This document shows, one piece after another, positions 61,161-64,000 of a DNA stretch of 64,000 bases; the first letter of the stretch is position 1; every line of letters begins with the position of its first letter. Source of the stretch: Lamellibrachia satsuma (taxonomy: Eukaryota > Annelida > Polychaeta > Sabellida > Siboglinidae); contig BSQZ01000070.1 of assembly GCA_033239005.1 (NCBI GenBank), positions 1,828,617-1,892,616 of the forward strand, given 5' to 3'. Both the position numbers and the translations under genes were made by a program. Under the pieces are notes generated by a model. That model ran no database searches. It was not told the origin of the DNA and saw only the letters and a program-made list of their open reading frames with translations.

Positions 61161-62198
61161 GTGCTGTCCAGGGTAGGCAGGTTTCTTCCCTATAGGGAAA
61201 AAACCGTGGTTTTTTCCCGATTATTTCCGATACGGAAGAAATACCTTTCTTCCCTACTACTGGGAAGAAATGGAAGAAACCCGCTTTTTGTCAAATTTTT
61301 TAGTAATATATGTCCAAAATATACAAAATATACATAACGTACATAAATATACATAAAATGTATATACAATGATTAATAATGCTTCAACAATAAACATCTG
61401 GTGATCAAGCCCAATTACCAGGTGTCACCTACATTGTATAAGTCCTATCAGCTGGGTCACACAAACCAACCTGTTATAATTACTAGCTATTGTTATATGT
61501 TTCAATTGACAGATTATGGACTTCTAAAAGTGGCAAACATGTAATTTTATTTCAAAGTGACATTCACTGTGTAAAATATAACACAACACATTGATACAGC
61601 TCTTTGGTGCAGTGGCTTCCTTTCCCCCAGAAACAATAAAGGGTTTTTCAAAAGGTGAAATGGCTTCATTTTTTTGCAGTGGCTTCCTATTGAAATACAT
61701 GACAATGGCATTCCCCTTATTAAACAACTTTTACACTGGCTTCATTTTATCCAGTGGCCTCCCATTGATTACATATTCACTATACAACCAGGTGAGAGAA
61801 ATATTTTAAATTCAGATCTACATGCTTCTCCAACATGTACTGACAGTGCCTTTGCGTTTAACTGGAAACCTTTATCACCAAGTTGACATTTATTTATCTC
61901 ATCAGTTCTAAACTGCTGTTTGACATGAACAGTGTGCTATATACCTGATGTGAAGATTGTGTGTGACCTGATACGAACATTGTGCTAATTGTGAGAACAT
62001 TGTGCTGATTTTAATGTAAATATTATTCTCTTAACTTCTGTAAATGTTATACTTTGAAGTATGAACACTGTCAGGGGTTGTGTGTTTATTGTATTAAAGT
62101 ATATTATAGTTGCTGACAGTGATGCAATAAAGAATAACACACCGTTATTCCCAGTTTCTTCCATTTCTTCCAGGAAGAAAGCCAACCCTGGTGCTGTC
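61161..62198. mobile_element. hAT element derivative with perfect 8-bp target duplication
   Basis: The element spans 61169-62190. The left end is CAGGGTAGGC and the right end in reverse complement is CAGGGTTGGC. Both are followed by TTTCTTCC and then GGAAGAAATGGAAGAAAC, with an extra roughly 75 bases on the left. The 8-bp sequence GTGCTGTC is exactly duplicated (61161-61168 and 62191-62198), the standard hAT footprint. No transposase remains. The interior contains repeated CAGTGGCTTCCT-like segments near 61608, 61676 and 61758. Confidence 0.9.
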
Positions 62199-62199
62199 A

Positions 62200-62675
62200 C
62201 CATTACCATGGTAAGTAGGCCAGGGAATGACCTTATGAGGTCAAGCTGGTCGGTTGAGGAAACAAGGTTATTGCTCTCCTAACAGGCCACCACCAGCAGT
62301 CAATTACATGGGCATGATACGTAATTACGATGCTGACTGCACCAGGAGTACATAGATGATTAAGAACTCACAGAAAAAATTAGATCATAATTACTGAGAC
62401 CCATTATTATGATGATAATAATTATAGTTATTCAGAAGTGAAATGTGAGAAATGCGTTTTGTGAATGGGCTTTATCCACTTTGAAAACCGCTTTTGAAAC
62501 TCATTTTGTTTTACCTTTTCAACTCTGATATGAAGAGATATGTGAATAAGTGAATCAGATGCTGCATTAAATGGTAATAACCAGATTTTGAGCAGGCAAA
62601 AGCAGTACTGTGTGATCTTACGTACGATAAAATGTTCAATATGATGATGTGTGTTGACTGTGCTATCATATCAGT
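62200..62675. other. Intergenic, no gene seen
   Basis: No recognisable feature. Confidence 0.5.
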
Positions 62676-62678
62676 GGG

Positions 62679-62800
62679 AAGCTGTAGCTCAGCTGTTAGA
62701 ACACTGGACAATCAATCGAGAGGATAGAGTTCATCCACAATGAGCATAGCTGTTTCAAAGCTTTGGCAACGCAAAAACACAACTGTACCCAAGTACTTCA
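62679..62800 (+). mobile_element. Degenerate copy of the tRNA-derived SINE (5' part)
   Basis: The tRNA-like head contains TAGCTCAGCTGTTAGAACAC (A-box region) and a decayed B box, followed by GTTTCAAAGCTTTGGCAA, nearly identical to the equivalent segment of the SINE at 2607. The 3' part is not recognisable. Confidence 0.65.
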
Positions 62801-63029
62801 CGGTTTTCCAGGAAATGTTTGAAACTTTACAGATTTACCAACATATTATCACAATACCTGGCGGGTACTGAAATACTTTTAAATATTTTGTCATCACAAC
62901 AGTACTGAAACCAGTACTGACTTTCTAGGTTTGTAATTCAAACTTTGTTGAGCCAGAATAGTGTTGTTGCTAAGAACGCTGCCCACCCTCGCTAGCCAGG
63001 GGTGGTAGTACGTACTACTGTCAATACCC

Positions 63030-64000
63030 CTGGCAGATCGACCTGTTGAAATGTAGATTTTTCAGTTTATCCAATGTCATGTGTGAATGTACGCTGAATC
63101 ATTTGTACTTCGTCCCACTTCCTGTCTTGGTCGATGTGTTTCTGGGAACAGATGCACCTACATCTAAACTTCAAAGAGCATTTCCAGGAAATGCCCATAT
63201 CATTATCCGACGACGGGACCACTACCAATTAAAGTTAAGTTCATGTATATCGGCCACATAAATTCACGCTTGCAATCTCATTGGATAGCACGCAGCCAGG
63301 GTTGAAAAAATCATGATTTTAAATTTTTTTATTTAAATAACTCTTTCAAACATGTTCTATTCAAATCGATTTGGGTTCTTGTCTTAACAGAGGGTACATG
63401 ATTTTTGCTTATATAAAGAAATTAGACAATGTCCACAAGGCCTCACCCCCGTAGTTGCATAATCTGTCTTGGAAAGGAAAGCATGCTGTGTGTCTGTGGC
63501 TGTAGCAGTGGTAATTATTGTTTGCCTATAGGGTGGATTAACACCTGTCCAGGGCTCTGTGTACTCCAAGGGTCTCTAACCAGACTACAAACTGGTACAG
63601 TATTAAACAACTGAGTTAACATACTGAATTGGTAACAACTAGCACAAGCTCTAAGGGCTTCTGAATTGAAAAGATACTTCCTCTGGAAGACAAGTTTGTG
63701 TGGCTTCACTGCATTCAGAAAGGGAATAGCTCAAACATACACAATGTCATAAAATATTTGACTACTAGGCTATCTGGTGTTGCACTTTGTGTTTTGTATT
63801 AAAAACATACAAAATCTTGTTGATCTCGGTGCTTGTAAACAATTATTTGCGTTAAATTCATATAAATCAGCGACTAAAAAACGGAAGTAAAATAAATCAT
63901 AAATCAATGATTTTTTTGGAGTGATTTAAAGCATGATTTAAATCAAGCAACCCTGCATTCAGCAACTGAAAATCAGCATTTCAACAGGTCGATCTACCAG
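63030..64000. mobile_element. Element with CTGGYAGATCGACCTGTTGA inverted ends, running to the window edge
   Basis: CTGGCAGATCGACCTGTTGA at 63030 is matched by the last bases of the window, whose reverse complement is CTGGTAGATCGACCTGTTGA. The similarity continues inward (AATG then GATTTTCAGTT) for about 36 bases. Because the window ends inside or at this repeat, the right boundary and target duplication cannot be checked. Most of its interior is a second, nested element (63297-63955). Confidence 0.75.
63297..63955 (+). mobile_element. Nested hAT-like MITE, copy 2
   Basis: Starts CAGGGTTGAAAAAATCATGA and ends AATCAAGCAACCCTG, with AAATCATG-type inverted termini. The flanking octamers are CACGCAGC and CATTCAGC (6 of 8), consistent with an old 8-bp hAT target duplication. 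The right half matches copy 1 at 58557. The left interior, about 63340-63735, has no counterpart there. The 61-codon frames inside are not recognised. Confidence 0.75.

Overview
This window looks like non-coding DNA from a multicellular animal, most probably a marine invertebrate. It is AT-rich and has no compact operon-like coding. It carries a tRNA-derived SINE, the 3' end of a CR1/L2-type LINE, several families of cut-and-paste DNA transposons with their short derivatives, a dozen minisatellites, and one very long pure (CA)n tract. I cannot name the species from the sequence alone. No host protein-coding gene is recognisable with confidence. The longest open frames (290-430 codons) all lie inside tandem arrays and are artefacts of repeat units that lack stops.

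Layout. 1-7.2 kb: low-information DNA, a CpG-rich patch with two hydrophobic open frames on the minus strand (1340-1790), a complete SINE (2607-2938), the first of three copies of an unnamed dispersed repeat, here called R (3315-3722), and a 25-bp minisatellite (4852-5680). 7.2-12 kb: second R copy, a mariner-type MITE (7823-7997), a cluster of CTCF-like motifs (about 10.05-10.2 and 11.82-11.88 kb), and a 1.2-kb terminal-inverted-repeat element (10399-11633) with a frameshifted coding relic. 12-24 kb: mostly featureless, with 13-bp and 65-bp minisatellites at 19.2-20.0 kb and a LINE-like 3' tail at 21.5-21.8 kb.

24-34 kb: a 46-bp minisatellite (24391-26665) split by a 1181-bp element (24470-25650), then a 30-bp array (28608-29560) and a 23-bp array (31956-32895). 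34-44 kb: sparse, with a near-perfect hairpin at 36.5 kb, the third R copy at 39.0 kb and a 36/44-bp array. 44-56 kb is transposon-rich: a piggyBac-type element with an acidic open frame (44837-45891), a LINE fragment (49159-49690), two copies of another family (E) at 50.4 and 54.3 kb, a second copy of the 1181-bp element (52358-53538), and a 276-bp piggyBac-type MITE (53797-54072). 56.7-57.7 kb holds a G4-prone C-rich block and a 991-bp (CA)n tract. 58.3-64 kb is a chain of hAT-like insertions, some nested, including one with a perfect 8-bp target duplication (61169-62190).

The elements do not form a pathway. Their junctions give a relative history of insertions: an element inside a minisatellite, elements inside elements, and internal segments lost. 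The most interesting items are the three-copy 1181-bp family with apparent 6-bp target duplications, the 1.2-kb element whose coding relic and target duplication point to different superfamilies, and the CTCF-like motifs whose orientation changes once along the window.
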